Of a DNA stretch of 5,226 nt, positions 4,528 to 5,226 are shown piece by piece. This stretch comes from Thermoproteota archaeon (GTDB lineage: Archaea; Thermoproteota; Thermoprotei; Thermoproteales; Thermocladiaceae): NCBI GenBank assembly GCA_013153895.1, contig JAADDN010000009.1, positions 1-5,226 on the forward strand, written 5' to 3'. Numbering within the stretch: position 1 is the first letter of the stretch; each line of letters starts with the position of its first letter. The position numbers were made by a program, and so were the translations under genes. Below the pieces are notes generated by a model. That model saw only the letters and a list, made by a program, of their open reading frames with translations, ran no database searches and was not told the origin of the DNA.

Positions 4528-4983
4528 TTAGTGGAGTACTTCTCTTACGAGTATTATTTCTCCTCCTGCTGCTCTAACTTTTTCTTCTGCGTTTCTTGTG
4601 GCTGCTGGTGTTCTAATTACCATTGGATGTGTTACTTTTCCTTCTCCTAGTAGCTTATTGTATCCTAGTTTGAGTAGGTCTACATAGTATTTTCCGTCTC
4701 TGTACTCTACTAGTCCTTTTCTTGCAAGATCTTCAACTATCTTATCTAGCTCTCCAACATTTATTTCACGCCACTCTTTTACTAATGGAGGAGGCTGAAT
4801 GAATCCGTGTTTTCCGAAGTAGTCTGGGTCATATACTAGGACCCAGGTCCACTTATGCTTATGTCTACCTGACCTACCTCTACCACCAGAGCTACCTGAC
4901 TTTCTATGCTGACCAACTCTACCCCATGAATGTGTTCTCCAGCCTCTCAAATATCTTGACTTCTTCTTAAATCTCCTAACCAT
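4528..4983 (-). CDS. rpl15: Large-subunit ribosomal protein uL15 (archaeal L15 / eukaryotic L27a type)
   Basis: This 151-residue protein of the 50S subunit binds 23S rRNA and helps late assembly. The N-terminal 45 residues are the basic, glycine-rich rRNA-binding tail (RTHSWGRVGQHRKSGSSGGR, then SGRHKHKW). The globular part carries YDPDYFGKHGF (51-61), a helix near 78-90, the conserved YNKLLGEGKVTHPMVI (108-123) and EEKVRAAGGEI (133-143). Length and motifs fit the archaeal/eukaryotic form. The ATG at 4983 is preferred to the in-frame GTG at 4992, because it gives the expected basic N-terminus and a TATA-like box is 27.5 bp upstream, so the mRNA is likely leaderless. In many archaea this gene sits between those for uL30 and SecY. 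Here it is alone, divergent from tRNA-Ala, and nothing co-directional follows it closely. Synonymous choice shifts from T/G-ending early to A-ending late. Confidence 0.95.
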   Translation of the reverse strand: MVRRFKKKSRYLRGWRTHSWGRVGQHRKSGSSGGRGRSGRHKHKWTWVLVYDPDYFGKHGFIQPPPLVKEWREINVGELDKIVEDLARKGLVEYRDGKYYVDLLKLGYNKLLGEGKVTHPMVIRTPAATRNAEEKVRAAGGEIILVREVLH

Positions 4984-5006
4984 ACACAACACACAGTTCA
5001 GAACCC

Positions 5007-5014
5007 TCTATAAG
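5007..5014 (-). promoter_or_regulatory. TATA box of rpl15
   Basis: On the minus strand this reads CTTATAGA, preceded by the purine-containing GGGAAAG (BRE-like). Its centre is 27.5 bp from ATG 4983, matching the spacing at the MtrA-like gene and the 2304 gene. Confidence 0.6.
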
Positions 5015-5038
5015 CTTTCCCTAACAATGGAAAAAGGA

Positions 5039-5044
5039 TTAAAA
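5039..5044 (+). promoter_or_regulatory. TATA box of tRNA-Ala
   Basis: TTAAAA, preceded by the purine-rich GGAAAAAGGA (BRE-like), is centred 34.5 bp before the tRNA-Ala gene. That is exactly the distance seen at tRNA-Glu and predicts a primary transcript with an 8-9 nt leader. It is distinct from the rpl15 box 31 bp away. Confidence 0.55.
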
Positions 5045-5075
5045 GAAGAATATGTACATACTTGAAATAGCGTTA

Positions 5076-5152
5076 GGGCCGGTAGTCTAGCCTGGAAGGA
5101 TGCCCGCCTCGCGAGCGGGTGATCCCGGGTTCAAATCCCGGCCGGTCCACCA
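5076..5152 (+). tRNA. tRNA-Ala (anticodon CGC), CCA encoded
   Basis: This is an intron-free cloverleaf. The acceptor stem GGGCCGG/CCGGTCC contains a G3-U70 pair, the classic alanine identity element. The D stem is GTCT/GGAT, the anticodon stem CCCGC/GCGGG around CTCGCGA, the variable loop TGATC, and the T stem CCGGG/CCCGG around TTCAAAT. The anticodon is CGC, reading GCG, hence alanine. The discriminator is A and CCA is encoded at 5150-5152. It shares most of its 3' half with tRNA-Glu in this window. Confidence 0.97.
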
Positions 5153-5171
5153 ACAATCTCCCTTCACAAAA

Positions 5172-5183
5172 CATTCTAAACAA
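5172..5183 (+). repeat. 12-bp motif downstream of tRNA-Ala (copy 2)
   Basis: CATTCTAAACAA begins 20 bp past the encoded CCA of tRNA-Ala, an exact match to 4225-4236 behind tRNA-Glu. The flanks differ between copies, so the match does not reflect one long recent duplication. Confidence 0.55.
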
Positions 5184-5206
5184 ATATCATGTTTCTAAGT
5201 AGGAAG

Positions 5207-5214
5207 TTTTAAAA
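5207..5214 (+). promoter_or_regulatory. TATA box of a gene beyond the right edge
   Basis: TTTTAAAA preceded by AGGAAG (BRE-like) has the form of a strong archaeal promoter. At the spacing seen elsewhere here, a leaderless start would fall near 5238, outside the window. The core is symmetric, so its direction is not certain. Confidence 0.4.
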
Positions 5215-5226
5215 TATCTAACAACT

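Noticed and set aside
4441..4650. Plus-strand frame rich in Phe, Ser and Cys
   Set aside because: It arises from the pyrimidine-rich tract and overlaps the end of rpl15 on the other strand; it is a composition artefact.
4126..5152. Long shared sequence between the two tRNA genes as a mobile element or integration duplication
   Set aside because: The match is confined to normal tRNA T-arm and acceptor sequence. Each tRNA is complete, and no integrase or duplicated 3' end marks an attachment site.

Overview
The window looks like a chromosomal segment of a hyperthermophilic archaeon, most likely a crenarchaeon (Thermoproteota, perhaps Desulfurococcales-like). Four things support this. The DNA is AT-rich with conspicuous GC-rich RNA islands. 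Both tRNA genes encode their own CCA. An archaeal-type uL15 protein is present. TATA-like boxes sit about 27 bp upstream of several ATG codons, the spacing expected for leaderless archaeal mRNAs. The species cannot be fixed from the sequence alone.

Layout. Positions 1-676 (minus) carry hisF of histidine biosynthesis, cut by the left edge after 225 codons. Positions 677-910 have no gene but hold a GC-rich nested inverted-repeat element that is a candidate non-coding RNA. Positions 911-1255 (minus) carry a small winged-helix-like protein with an acidic tail. It is divergent from a plus-strand pair: a HIT-family hydrolase (1353-1793) overlapping by ATGA a NuoI-like 2x[4Fe-4S] ferredoxin (1790-2254). 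A 265-residue protein of unknown function follows from its own promoter (2304-3101). It converges, with a 3-bp gap, on a minus-strand MtrA-like corrinoid protein (3105-4064).

A palindromic TATA box lies between the MtrA-like gene and tRNA-Glu(UUC) at 4126-4203 and may serve both. Positions 4204-4527 are mostly non-coding, with a possible 41-residue membrane microprotein (4313-4438) and a pyrimidine-rich tract. Then come ribosomal protein uL15 (4528-4983, minus) and the divergent tRNA-Ala(CGC) at 5076-5152. A TATA-like box at the right edge probably belongs to a gene beyond the window.

The genes do not form one pathway. They are mostly single-gene units of housekeeping type (histidine synthesis, translation, tRNA) mixed with poorly understood proteins. 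The points most worth following up are the MtrA-like protein with a novel C-terminal region and no visible Mtr partners, the GC-rich structured element at 715-829, a 12-bp sequence repeated 20-21 bp downstream of both tRNAs, and an abrupt change in synonymous codon choice inside hisF, weaker in rpl15 and the mtrA-like gene. I found no CRISPR array, insertion sequence or defence system.
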